A stretch of 64,000 nt of DNA from Streptomyces sp. CA-278952 (GTDB lineage: Bacteria; Actinomycetota; Actinomycetes; Streptomycetales; Streptomycetaceae), in NCBI RefSeq assembly GCF_028747205.1, contig NZ_CP112880.1, positions 3,472,001-3,536,000 on the forward strand. Direction: 5' to 3'. Positions within the stretch are counted from its first letter, which is position 1. The number at the start of each line of letters is the position of its first letter. Below, piece by piece: positions 23,943 through 32,590 of the stretch. The position numbers and the translations under genes were made by a program. The notes beneath the pieces are model-generated. The model saw nothing but the letters and a program-made list of their open reading frames with translations. It had not been told where the DNA came from and made no database searches.

Positions 23943-25997
23943 TCACGGGACGTCCGCCGCGAGCTGGGTGGTCGCCAGCTCGCGGTACAGGTCGTCCCCG
24001 GCGATCAGCTCCTCGTGCGTGCCCGCCGTGCGGACCCGGCCGTCCTCCAGGACCACGATGCGGTCCGCGTGCCGGACGGTGGAGAGGCGATGCGCGATGA
24101 CCAGCACCGTGGTGTGCTCCGCCAGTTCGAGGATCACGTCCCGCAGCGCCTGCTCGTTGACCGCATCCAGCTGCGAGGTCACCTCGTCGAGCAGCAGCAG
24201 GCGGGGGCGGCGCAACAGGGCCCGGGCGATGGCTATCCGCTGGCGTTCGCCTCCGGAGAGGGTGACGCCGCGGTGGCCCACCGCCGTGTCCAGGCCCTCC
24301 GGCAGCCGGCCGACCAGGCTGTCCAGGCGGGTCCGGGCCACCGCCAGGGCCACCGCCTTCTCCTCGGCGTCCGGGGCGGCGAAGACGAGGTTCTCCCGCA
24401 GCGTCCCGGCCAGGACCGGCGCGTCCTGTTCCACGTACGCCAGCGAGCCCCGCAGCTCGGCCAGCGGCCAGTCGCGGATGTCCCGGCCGTCCACGGTGAT
24501 GGTGCCGGAGTCGTGGTCGTAGAAGCGTTCCAGCAGGCTGAACACCGTCGACTTGCCCGCCCCCGACGGACCCACCAGCGCGACCAGGCCGCCGGTCGGG
24601 ACGTCGAAGGACACCCCCTTGTGGGCGGGCGCGCGCTCGTCCCCGTAACCGAACGCCACGTCCTGGAACGTGACGCCGAGCGGAGTCGCCGGAATCTCCT
24701 GCCGTACGGCTCCGGGATCGGCGGCCGGTTCGCCGGGCAGCGACTCGACCTCGTCGATCCTGCGCACCGCCGCGAGCCCGCTCTGCAAGCCCGTCCAGCC
24801 CTCGACCAGACCACCGATCGGGCCCATCAGGTAGAAGAGGTAGAGCAGGAACGCGATCAGCGACGAGATCTCCAGCGAGCCGGACGCGACCCGTGCGCCG
24901 CCCACGCCCAGCACCGCCAGGAACGCCAGCTGGATCGACATCCCCATCGTGACGTCGGAGACCGACGACCACCGCGCCACCGAGACGCCCCGGTCGTGCG
25001 CGTGCCGGGCGGCCGCCGCGACGGCCGCCGTCTCCCGCTCCTCCGCCCCGCTCGCCTTGACCGTGCGGAACGCCTGAAGCACCCGGTCCAGGGCCGCGCC
25101 CATCGCGCCCACGGACTCCTGGGCGCGGAGCTGGGCCCGCTGGATGCGCGGCATCAGCAGCGAGGTCACGGCTCCGATACCGACGATCACGACCAGCGTC
25201 ACGCCGAGCAGCGTCAGGTCCATGTACGCCATGAAGCCGATCGTCCCCAGCAGCATCAGCACGCTGTTGAACGACTCCACCAGACCGCTGGAGAGAACCG
25301 TCCGCAGGAGGGTCGTGTCGCTGGTCACGCGTGACTGGAGGTCGCCCGGGGTCAGCCGGTCCACCGCCGGAACCTTCAACCGCAGGATGCGGCCCACGAG
25401 TTGCTCGCGTGCGCGCAGGACGACGCCCTCTCCCGTACGGGACATGAGATAGCGCCCGTACGCGGAGAGGCAGGCTCCCACCAGCACGAGCGCGGTCAGC
25501 GCGACGAGCGGTCCCGCGGGCGAGCGGTCCGCGGCGAACGCGTCGACCGCGTGTTTCGCCATCAGCGGCATCGCGAGGCCCGCCCCGGATCCGGCGAGCG
25601 AGAGCAGCCCCGCGCGCACGAGCACGCCCCGGTGCGGACGGACCCGGGAGAGGAGGAGCCGGAGAGGGGACGGGCCGGCACTCGGCCCGCCCTTGGCGGA
25701 ACCCTCGGCGGCATCCGGGGCGGGCTGCTTCTCGGCGGCCCCCTCCGCGGACCGCTCCGCGGCATCCCGGGCGGGCTGCTTCCCGGCCGGCTGCTTCCCG
25801 GCGGACCCCTTCGCGGACCGCTTGGCGGACCCCTTGGCGGCCCTCTTGGCGACCTCCTCCGCGGCCCCCTTGGCCGGCGCCTCTGCGGCACCCCGCGCGG
25901 GCGGCGCGGCGGTCCCCTCATGCCCGCCGACCTCGTCCGTCCTCCCCTCGGCCCCGCCGCCCTCGTCCGTCTCCGTCGTCCCCGCCACCGTGCTCAC
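23943..25997 (-). CDS. Lasso peptide ABC transporter (D protein)
   Basis: This 684-residue half-transporter has six membrane spans (residues about 120-410) and an ATPase with Walker A GPSGAGKST (near residue 475), signature LSGGERQR and Walker B LLLLDEVTS. As the last gene of the lasso cluster it probably exports the mature peptide and gives self-resistance. The GTG at 25997 has GGAGGGGG 6 bases upstream and lies inside the B2 gene, giving an overlap of 80 bp. Residues 20-108 form an unusual Ala/Lys/Glu/Gly-rich extension with repeated KGSAK and AEGAA blocks, absent from most family members. Type of substrate is inferred from the cluster. Confidence 0.92.
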   Translation of the reverse strand: MSTVAGTTETDEGGGAEGRTDEVGGHEGTAAPPARGAAEAPAKGAAEEVAKRAAKGSAKRSAKGSAGKQPAGKQPARDAAERSAEGAAEKQPAPDAAEGSAKGGPSAGPSPLRLLLSRVRPHRGVLVRAGLLSLAGSGAGLAMPLMAKHAVDAFAADRSPAGPLVALTALVLVGACLSAYGRYLMSRTGEGVVLRAREQLVGRILRLKVPAVDRLTPGDLQSRVTSDTTLLRTVLSSGLVESFNSVLMLLGTIGFMAYMDLTLLGVTLVVIVGIGAVTSLLMPRIQRAQLRAQESVGAMGAALDRVLQAFRTVKASGAEERETAAVAAAARHAHDRGVSVARWSSVSDVTMGMSIQLAFLAVLGVGGARVASGSLEISSLIAFLLYLFYLMGPIGGLVEGWTGLQSGLAAVRRIDEVESLPGEPAADPGAVRQEIPATPLGVTFQDVAFGYGDERAPAHKGVSFDVPTGGLVALVGPSGAGKSTVFSLLERFYDHDSGTITVDGRDIRDWPLAELRGSLAYVEQDAPVLAGTLRENLVFAAPDAEEKAVALAVARTRLDSLVGRLPEGLDTAVGHRGVTLSGGERQRIAIARALLRRPRLLLLDEVTSQLDAVNEQALRDVILELAEHTTVLVIAHRLSTVRHADRIVVLEDGRVRTAGTHEELIAGDDLYRELATTQLAADVP

Positions 25998-26421
25998 CCG
26001 GACCCCCTCCGTCTGCCGTCACCACTATCAAGGGACGCAGATCCGCCGGTTCCGCCTGCTCGCCGACCGTGCGGCCCCCCGCCTGCACCCAAGCATGCGG
26101 GGAGAACGGCGGAGCCGCCCGCACCCCCGCGCACCAGTCGGGCCAGACTCCGGACATCCGGCAGGCCAGGGCGACGGCGACCGAGCGGGGCAGGCAGCCG
26201 TAACGGCCCGCACAGCGGCGGCTGGTGGCGACGACCGCACCGAACACCTCCAACGTCTCCGCGTACGAGGCCGGGCGCGCACCCCGGGCGCACCCGGCCA
26301 GCACCCGGCGCAGGCGCCCCGGCTTGAGGCGGGCCAGAACGAACGCGGCGGCGATGGCCGTGCGCAGCCGTAACCCGCCCGCTCCCGCGCCCCGGCGCGG
26401 CATCGTCATCTCGGTGGTCAT
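25918..26421 (-). CDS. Lasso peptide biosynthesis B2 protein (leader peptidase)
   Basis: This 167-residue protein is a transglutaminase-fold cysteine protease that removes the leader from the lasso precursor. The catalytic Cys lies in RYGCLPRSVAVALACR, the His in FSPHAWVQAGG and a downstream Asp in PADLRPL, the expected order. The ATG at 26421 overlaps the B1 stop (ATGA). The C-terminal 25 residues after PLIVV are Gly/Arg/Asp-rich and overlap the transporter start by 80 bp, so the functional domain probably ends near residue 140. It acts with the B1 protein, which hands over the leader. Confidence 0.92.
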   Translation of the reverse strand: MTTEMTMPRRGAGAGGLRLRTAIAAAFVLARLKPGRLRRVLAGCARGARPASYAETLEVFGAVVATSRRCAGRYGCLPRSVAVALACRMSGVWPDWCAGVRAAPPFSPHAWVQAGGRTVGEQAEPADLRPLIVVTADGGGPGEHGGGDDGDGRGRRGRGEDGRGRRA

Positions 26422-26669
26422 GGGTGCAGGATCCTCGCCTCGACGAGCAGGCGGGTCAGCTCCGCCACGTCCGACTCCGCTTCGGCCCGCTCGACGTCGA
26501 AGTCGGCGAGGATCCGCTCCACGGCGATCTCGGGGGTGTGCCCGGAGGCGAGGGTGTCGACGACGATGACGCCGGTGTCGTTCAACTGCCAGTAGCTGCC
26601 GTCCTTCTCGTCGAGGAGGACGCCGCCGTACTCGGTGGTCGTGACGGCGATGCCTTTTCTGAGCTTCAT
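26418..26669 (-). CDS. Lasso peptide B1 protein (PqqD-like RiPP recognition element)
   Basis: This 83-residue protein is a PqqD-like winged-helix domain that binds the precursor's leader (usually its YxxP motif) and delivers it to the protease and cyclase. It has the PqqD pattern GGVLLDEKDGSYWQLNDTG (residues 16-34) with the conserved hydrophobic and WxLN residues, followed by a helical region ending in LLVEARIL. The gene lies between the cyclase (18 bp away) and B2 (4-bp overlap). The separate B1 and B2 genes are the usual actinobacterial arrangement. Confidence 0.95.
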   Translation of the reverse strand: MKLRKGIAVTTTEYGGVLLDEKDGSYWQLNDTGVIVVDTLASGHTPEIAVERILADFDVERAEAESDVAELTRLLVEARILHP

Positions 26670-26687
26670 CGGATGCCTCGCTGGTGG

Positions 26688-28691
26688 TCAGATGGGCGGT
26701 GTCGGCGATGTCGGCGATGTCGTACGTGTCCGAGGGGCCGGCCAGGCGTCCTCGGCCGTGCGGAGCCAGGTCTCCCCGGCCACGGTGGAGCTGATGGAGT
26801 GTTCGACCAGGACCGGTGAGAAGGGTTCGGCGGCGAGCCGGAGCAGTCGGCGGGAGTCGACCAGACCGCGTTCCGCCAGCCGGGAGCCGGTCCACAGAGC
26901 GGCCAGTTCCGGCGCGTGTTCACGCAGACCCTGGTGTTCGTCGGCGGACATGTGGTCCTTCGTGGTCCGGGCCAGGAGCGTGTCCGGGACCACGCCGCGC
27001 ATCGCCTCGACGAGCAGCGGTTTGTAGCGCCAGGGGCTGATGCGCTCCGGCAGGCGGACGGCGAGGGTCGCCTCCAGGACGCGGTCGTCGTAGAACGGCG
27101 CGGCGACCGGCAGCCCGATCGTCATGCCGATGTCCTCCATCGCCTGGAAGTGCCGGGCCCCCATCCGTACGGCGTCGATGTCGACGTGCCGGCCGCGCCA
27201 CGGGTCGATCGGCTCGGCGTGCTCGGCGGCGGCCCGGAACTCCGCGGTGATCAGGGTGTTCGCGTGGTCGGTGAACCAGGGCCGCAGCGACTGCCGTACG
27301 CCCCAGGAGAGCAGTGGGGTCCGGGCTACCGGCTGGGGTTCGGCGGTGACCGCCCCGGCGAGCCAGCGGGGGAACGTGGAGCGGTTCAGCAGGGCCCTCA
27401 CCGTCGGCAGGAGCGGCCAGCCGAGCTGGTGGCGCAGGCCGCCGAGGTGGCTCCAGGCGGTGAACGGGTTGCCGTGGAAGAGGTCCTGGTAGGCGTGGGG
27501 CAGACCGAGGAAGAGTTCGTCGCCGCCGTAGCCGGTGAGGTGGTAGCGCGAGCCGGTGGCGTGGGCGCGGCTGAGCAGGAGGTGCGCGCGGGCCCGGCCG
27601 GGGGCGACGGGAAGCGGTTCGTCGTTCAACTCGTCGGCGCAGGAGGCCAGACCGGCGTAGAAGTAGGGGACGTCGTCGGCGGGGATGACCTGGTGGTCCA
27701 GGGCGGTGGACGCGGTGCTCGTCGTGCTCCGCCCGGCCGCCTCGCCCTTCCCGGCCGCCTCCACCGCCCTCCGCGCCCATGTCTCGTCCTCGCTGTAGCG
27801 GTCCCGGGCGGCCACGGTGAGGAGGGCCAGCTCGGCAGGTCCCGTCGCTCGGGCGGCGAACGTGAGCGAGGTGGAGTCCAGTCCGCCGGACAGCTCGCAG
27901 CTGATCCGGTCCAGGCCGCCGATATGGGCCCGTACGGAGGCGGCGACGGCGTCACCGAGTCTTCGGGCTCCCTCGTCCAGGGAGAGTTCGGCGGGCGGCG
28001 GCTCCCACCAGCGGTGCTCCGTGGGGCCGGGGACGGCGGCCGTGCCCGGTGCTGCGACGGGCAGGGCCAGGCCGTACCCGGCGCCGGTCTCGTACACGCC
28101 CCGCCACACGACGCGGCGGCTCAGCGGGTGCGGCAGGAAGTCGAGCATGCGCAGGGCCAGCGCGCCGTCGTCCAGGGGCGCGCCGGTCAGGCGGGCCAGG
28201 ACGGCGGGGCGGTCGGAGGCGATGGTTCCGGCCTCGGGGTGCCGGGCGTGGTAGATCCGGCGCAGCCCGGAGGCGGTGCCCCGGATCCAGGTCTCGCCGG
28301 AGAGCCGGGCGATCACGTGGTGGAGGCCGGGCAGCCGGGCGAGGCGGCGTTCCAGGCCGGCCCGGTCGCGGGCGCCCTCCAGAAGGCCGGCGAGCACGGC
28401 CTCGGGGACCCGGCCCGGGCCGATGAGCACGAGGGCGTCGTCGCCCCGGCGGAGGTGGCTCACCTCGCGGACCAGCGGGCGGGCGATGACCCAGGGCCGT
28501 CCCGAAGCGTGGGCGACGACCGGCGTCCCGCCCGTACCGGGGCGAAGGCGCGCACTCAGGGAGAGGCCCGCGCCCGCAGGGAGGCCCGTGCCCGGGGAAA
28601 GGCCTGTGCCCGGGGGGAGTTGCCCGGCCACCGCCGCTCCCGCCGCACTGTCCGGCAGGACGACGAAGTAGTCACGCGGGTGGCCGGGCAT
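26688..28691 (-). CDS. Lasso cyclase (asparagine synthetase-like C protein)
   Basis: This 667-residue ATP-dependent enzyme activates the side-chain carboxylate of the precursor's acidic residue and closes the ring on the core's N-terminal Gly. The C-terminal synthetase domain has the PP-loop SGGLDSTS (about residues 268-275) and the YGGDELFLG motif. The N-terminal amidotransferase domain lacks the Cys2 nucleophile, as in lasso cyclases. The ATG at 28691 has GGAAGG 5 bases upstream; a GTG two codons earlier is less well placed. A Gly/Thr/Leu repeat near residues 27-55 is unusual low-complexity sequence. It is followed by B1 and preceded by the precursor gene. Confidence 0.95.
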   Translation of the reverse strand: MPGHPRDYFVVLPDSAAGAAVAGQLPPGTGLSPGTGLPAGAGLSLSARLRPGTGGTPVVAHASGRPWVIARPLVREVSHLRRGDDALVLIGPGRVPEAVLAGLLEGARDRAGLERRLARLPGLHHVIARLSGETWIRGTASGLRRIYHARHPEAGTIASDRPAVLARLTGAPLDDGALALRMLDFLPHPLSRRVVWRGVYETGAGYGLALPVAAPGTAAVPGPTEHRWWEPPPAELSLDEGARRLGDAVAASVRAHIGGLDRISCELSGGLDSTSLTFAARATGPAELALLTVAARDRYSEDETWARRAVEAAGKGEAAGRSTTSTASTALDHQVIPADDVPYFYAGLASCADELNDEPLPVAPGRARAHLLLSRAHATGSRYHLTGYGGDELFLGLPHAYQDLFHGNPFTAWSHLGGLRHQLGWPLLPTVRALLNRSTFPRWLAGAVTAEPQPVARTPLLSWGVRQSLRPWFTDHANTLITAEFRAAAEHAEPIDPWRGRHVDIDAVRMGARHFQAMEDIGMTIGLPVAAPFYDDRVLEATLAVRLPERISPWRYKPLLVEAMRGVVPDTLLARTTKDHMSADEHQGLREHAPELAALWTGSRLAERGLVDSRRLLRLAAEPFSPVLVEHSISSTVAGETWLRTAEDAWPAPRTRTTSPTSPTPPI

Positions 28692-28741
28692 GTTCACCTT
28701 CCGGAAGTTCTCATACGGCGCGCAGGAAACCGGGGGCCGGA

Positions 28742-28864
28742 TCAGCTGATGCGACGGACCCAGTACTCCTTGTACGAGCCGTAGAAGTAACCGGCGGTCT
28801 TCTTCGAGAAGTCGCCCTGCTTGAACAGCGACGGCTTCACGTAAGCCTTCTTCTGCGGCTTCAT
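28742..28864 (-). CDS. Lasso peptide precursor (A), core GYFYGSYKEYWVRRIS
   Basis: This 40-residue peptide has a 24-residue leader with the recognition motif Y8-xx-P11-x-L13 and Thr23 at the conserved penultimate position. The predicted 16-residue core starts at Gly25; Glu33 is core position 9, so a Gly1-Glu9 nine-residue macrolactam ring is expected, with a seven-residue tail Y-W-V-R-R-I-S threaded through it. The core resembles keywimysin-type lasso peptides by its KEYW segment, from memory of that family. The ATG at 28864 has GGAAGG 5 bases upstream. The calculated neutral monoisotopic mass of the cyclised core is about 2055.0 Da. A perfect palindrome lies 74 bp upstream. Confidence 0.93.
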   Translation of the reverse strand: MKPQKKAYVKPSLFKQGDFSKKTAGYFYGSYKEYWVRRIS

Positions 28865-28937
28865 GACACCTTCCCTTCTGTGCGGTTGACGACCGTTATG
28901 CCCAGTGAGTTCTGCATGACGGACGTTCTTCATGCGA

Positions 28938-28962
28938 CTGGTGTTCACCACGTGAACACCAG
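28938..28962. promoter_or_regulatory. 25-bp palindromic operator upstream of lasso cluster
   Basis: CTGGTGTTCAC (28938-28948) and GTGAACACCAG (28952-28962) are perfect 11-bp inverted arms around CAC. It lies 74 bp upstream of the precursor start, in a region without another gene, so it is probably the cluster's operator. I see no regulator gene adjacent. A clear -35/-10 pair was not found. Confidence 0.75.
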
Positions 28963-29455
28963 AGCCATCATGTCCCGCAGCCCAACCGGTACGCATGATT
29001 CCGACTTACCGTCCGAAGTTGGCTGGATAGCGCGAGCGGCGAGGTCCGGGGCGGTCCGCTCCGGGCCGTCTCCACCGGGGCCGGGAACGCCGGTCGGCCG
29101 CCGTGTGCAGTCGCACACCGCCGGGTCGCAGACGCGAGGTGGACTGGACCACTGACCGGCTGCGGGCGCCCGACCGGGCGGTGAGCTGCCAGGAGGGGGA
29201 GCGGCCCACCGGGGCAGCGGGGAACCAGCCGGAACGGGTCTCCGGGCGGCTCCGCGTCCGCCCTGCCTCCGGGGGCGCGGGCGCACCACCGTGATCGGCA
29301 CGACCGCGCTGACGCGTGCTGCCTCACCGGGAAGGGCGCGGCAAGTAGCCATTCGGCCACGTGCCCGCACGCGGGGCGGCCGGCGTCGGCGCGCGTCGGG
29401 GGACGTCGGGGAACGTCGGGGAACGTCGGGGAACGTCGGCGCGCGTCGGGGAACG
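28963..29455. other. Intergenic stretch with 10-bp tandem repeats
   Basis: There is no supported gene between the lasso operator and the groEL terminator. Bases 29391-29450 are six 10-bp units of NNNCGTCGGG, with a further partial unit. The rest is GC-rich sequence without clear motifs. Confidence 0.7.
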
Positions 29456-29498
29456 CCACAGGGGCGGCACCTCCGTGAAGGAGATACCGCCCCTGTGG
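29456..29498 (-). terminator. groEL terminator
   Basis: Perfect 12-bp arms (CCACAGGGGCGG at 29456-29467, complement at 29487-29498) with a 19-nt loop lie about 60 bp beyond the groEL stop. No T-run follows, as is usual in Streptomyces. Confidence 0.8.
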
Positions 29499-29560
29499 GA
29501 CGTACGGCGAACTTCGATCAGCCGGAGGGCTTCCGGGCGGGCCCGGGACTCCGCGGCGGA

Positions 29561-31288
<1,728 letters not shown>

Positions 31289-31327
31289 TCACCGGCCCGG
31301 TCCAAGTTTCTGTCACTCTCACCTGGA

Positions 31328-31372
31328 GAGTGCTAACGCCAATGATTAGCACTCGACCCCTGCGAGTGCAAG
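31328..31372 (-). promoter_or_regulatory. groEL promoter with three CIRCE half-sites
   Basis: On the plus strand GAGTGCTAA (31328-31336), TTAGCACTC (31346-31354) and GAGTGCAAG (31364-31372) are each separated by 9 bp. The last two form a CIRCE element (TTAGCACTC-N9-GAGTGCTAA consensus, two mismatches). Read on the minus strand, TTGCAC (31371-31366) and TAATCA (31348-31343) with a 17-bp spacer form the promoter. HrcA bound at CIRCE would cover both boxes. Confidence 0.88.
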
Positions 31373-31384
31373 CGTCCCTCTCCG

Positions 31385-31530
31385 GATGTGGACAGCGGCG
31401 CGCCTCGGAGGCGGACAGGGGCGCGCCTCGGACGGGGACGGGGGCGCGCCTCGGATGGGGACGGCGGGGACGGCAGTACGCCTTGGACGGGGACGGCAGC
31501 GCGCATCGGATGGGGACGGCTGCACGCTCC
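31385..31530. repeat. Imperfect GC-rich tandem repeat upstream of groEL
   Basis: Five degenerate copies of a unit like GCGCGCCTCGGAYGGGGACGG, about 23-36 bp apart, fill the gap between the groEL promoter and the cold-shock gene terminator. No gene or clear promoter is seen within it. Confidence 0.65.
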
Positions 31531-31560
31531 TCCCGGTCGCAGGGCCGCCGGGACGCACGA

Positions 31561-31594
31561 AGGGCCCGGTCCCCTGATCCGGGGGCCGGGCCCT
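31561..31594 (-). terminator. Terminator of cold-shock gene
   Basis: AGGGCCCGGTCCCC (31561-31574) pairs with 31581-31594 at 13 of 14 positions, with a 6-nt loop, about 40 bp after the cold-shock gene's stop. Confidence 0.8.
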
Positions 31595-31632
31595 GCGTGC
31601 GTGAGTAGTGTCGTCGGACGACCGCGCCGAGC

Positions 31633-31839
31633 TCAGCCGACGGCGAGCTTGACCATGTCGGCCTGGGGCCCCTTCTGGCCCTGCGAGATCTCGAATTCAA
31701 CTCGCTGACCCTCTTCGAGGGTGCGGTACCCGTCCATCTGGATCGCGCTGTAGTGGACGAAAACATCCGCACCACCGTCGACCGCGATGAAGCCGTACCC
31801 CTTCTCCGCGTTGAACCACTTGACGGTGCCCTGAGCCAT
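31633..31839 (-). CDS. Cold-shock protein, CspA family
   Basis: This 68-residue OB-fold protein binds single-stranded nucleic acids as an RNA chaperone. It has RNP1 (KGYGFI, residues 13-18) and RNP2 (VFVHYSAI, residues 26-33), and otherwise the canonical length. The ATG at 31839 has a GGAG site 8 bases upstream. The promoter TTGCAG/TACATT at 31981-31954 gives a leader of about 110 nt, the long 5' UTR typical of csp genes. A second csp gene is at 56147. It lies between groEL and the CysO-like gene, in its own transcription unit. Confidence 0.97.
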   Translation of the reverse strand: MAQGTVKWFNAEKGYGFIAVDGGADVFVHYSAIQMDGYRTLEEGQRVEFEISQGQKGPQADMVKLAVG

Positions 31840-31953
31840 GCCTAACTCCCCTATTACTGGCCCTTGCACGGGACCGCACTTCGCGGACCCGGGTCGGAAC
31901 TCACCCCCCGACAGGAGAGGGTGGGCGGCGCCGCAGCGCGTCGACCGCGGCCG

Positions 31954-31981
31954 AATGTATCCGCCCAACTGCCCTCTGCAA
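31954..31981 (-). promoter_or_regulatory. Promoter of cold-shock gene
   Basis: On the minus strand TTGCAG (31981-31976) and TACATT (31959-31954) are separated by 16 bp. Transcription from here leaves a leader of about 110 nt before the ATG at 31839. The 440-bp gap 31840-32282 otherwise holds only the terminator at 32199-32231; the part from 32020 to 32150 is AT-richer than its surroundings and contains no gene. Confidence 0.6.
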
Positions 31982-32198
31982 CAGGTCAATCGGACGAGAA
32001 TTCCGGGCACGGAAGAACACGCGAATATGCGGGTTTGCTGAGATTTGCGGGCAAGTCGGGCCAGACAAAGGGCACTTATGCCGCAAGAGGTTCACGTACT
32101 TTGGCTGCTTCTTATCGGGGCCGGGCGCATTCACATATGCGGGCGGCACGAGCAGCGGACGGGGCTTCCCCAACTGTACCGTGCTCAACCATGCAGAA

Positions 32199-32231
32199 TT
32201 GCCCCCTCCGCTTGTCTCGCGGAGGGGGCAA
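32199..32231 (-). terminator. Terminator after thrC/sulfur-carrier operon
   Basis: TTGCCCCCTCCGC (32199-32211) and its exact complement (32219-32231) form a 13-bp stem with a 7-nt loop, 52 bp beyond the stop of the CysO-like gene. Confidence 0.9.
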
Positions 32232-32282
32232 CTGTGGTCACTCAGAGGTGCGGTGGGCCGCCGCGCAGCGGCCCTTGACGGT

Positions 32283-32561
32283 TCAGCAGCCGCCGGCGAC
32301 CGCGGGGATGATCGAGACGCCCGCGCCGTCGGGCGTGGCCGCGTCCAGGCCGCCCTCGAAGCGCACGTCGTCGTCGTTGACGTACACGTTCACGAAGCGG
32401 CGCAGCTTGCCCTGGTCGTCCAGGACGCGGGCCGCGATGCCCGGGTGGTCCTTCTCCAGGGACTCGATGACCTCGGAGAGCTTGGCGCCCTCCGCCGGGA
32501 CCTCGGCCTGGCCGCCCGTGTACGTACGGAGGATGGTGGGGATACGGACCTTGACGCTCAT
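32283..32561 (-). CDS. CysO-like sulfur carrier (ThiS/MoaD fold)
   Basis: This 92-residue ubiquitin-fold protein is closest in pattern to mycobacterial CysO, the sulfur donor for O-phosphoserine-dependent cysteine synthesis. It has VRIPTILRTYTGGQ at the start, FVNVYVNDDDVRF in the middle and a C-terminal Ala-Gly-Gly-Cys. In CysO the functional end is Gly-Gly; here one Cys follows, so a protease of the Mec (JAMM) type would have to remove it before thiocarboxylate formation, or the Cys is retained cysteine adduct-like sequence. It lies 29 bp after thrC in the same direction and is likely part of its operon. Confidence 0.88.
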   Translation of the reverse strand: MSVKVRIPTILRTYTGGQAEVPAEGAKLSEVIESLEKDHPGIAARVLDDQGKLRRFVNVYVNDDDVRFEGGLDAATPDGAGVSIIPAVAGGC

Positions 32562-32590
32562 GGTGGGTGCCTTCCTGAAGTCTCGGGTGA

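Noticed and set aside
31901..32188. Small minus-strand gene upstream of the cold-shock gene
   Set aside because: No ribosome site or domain; it overlaps the csp promoter and long leader.
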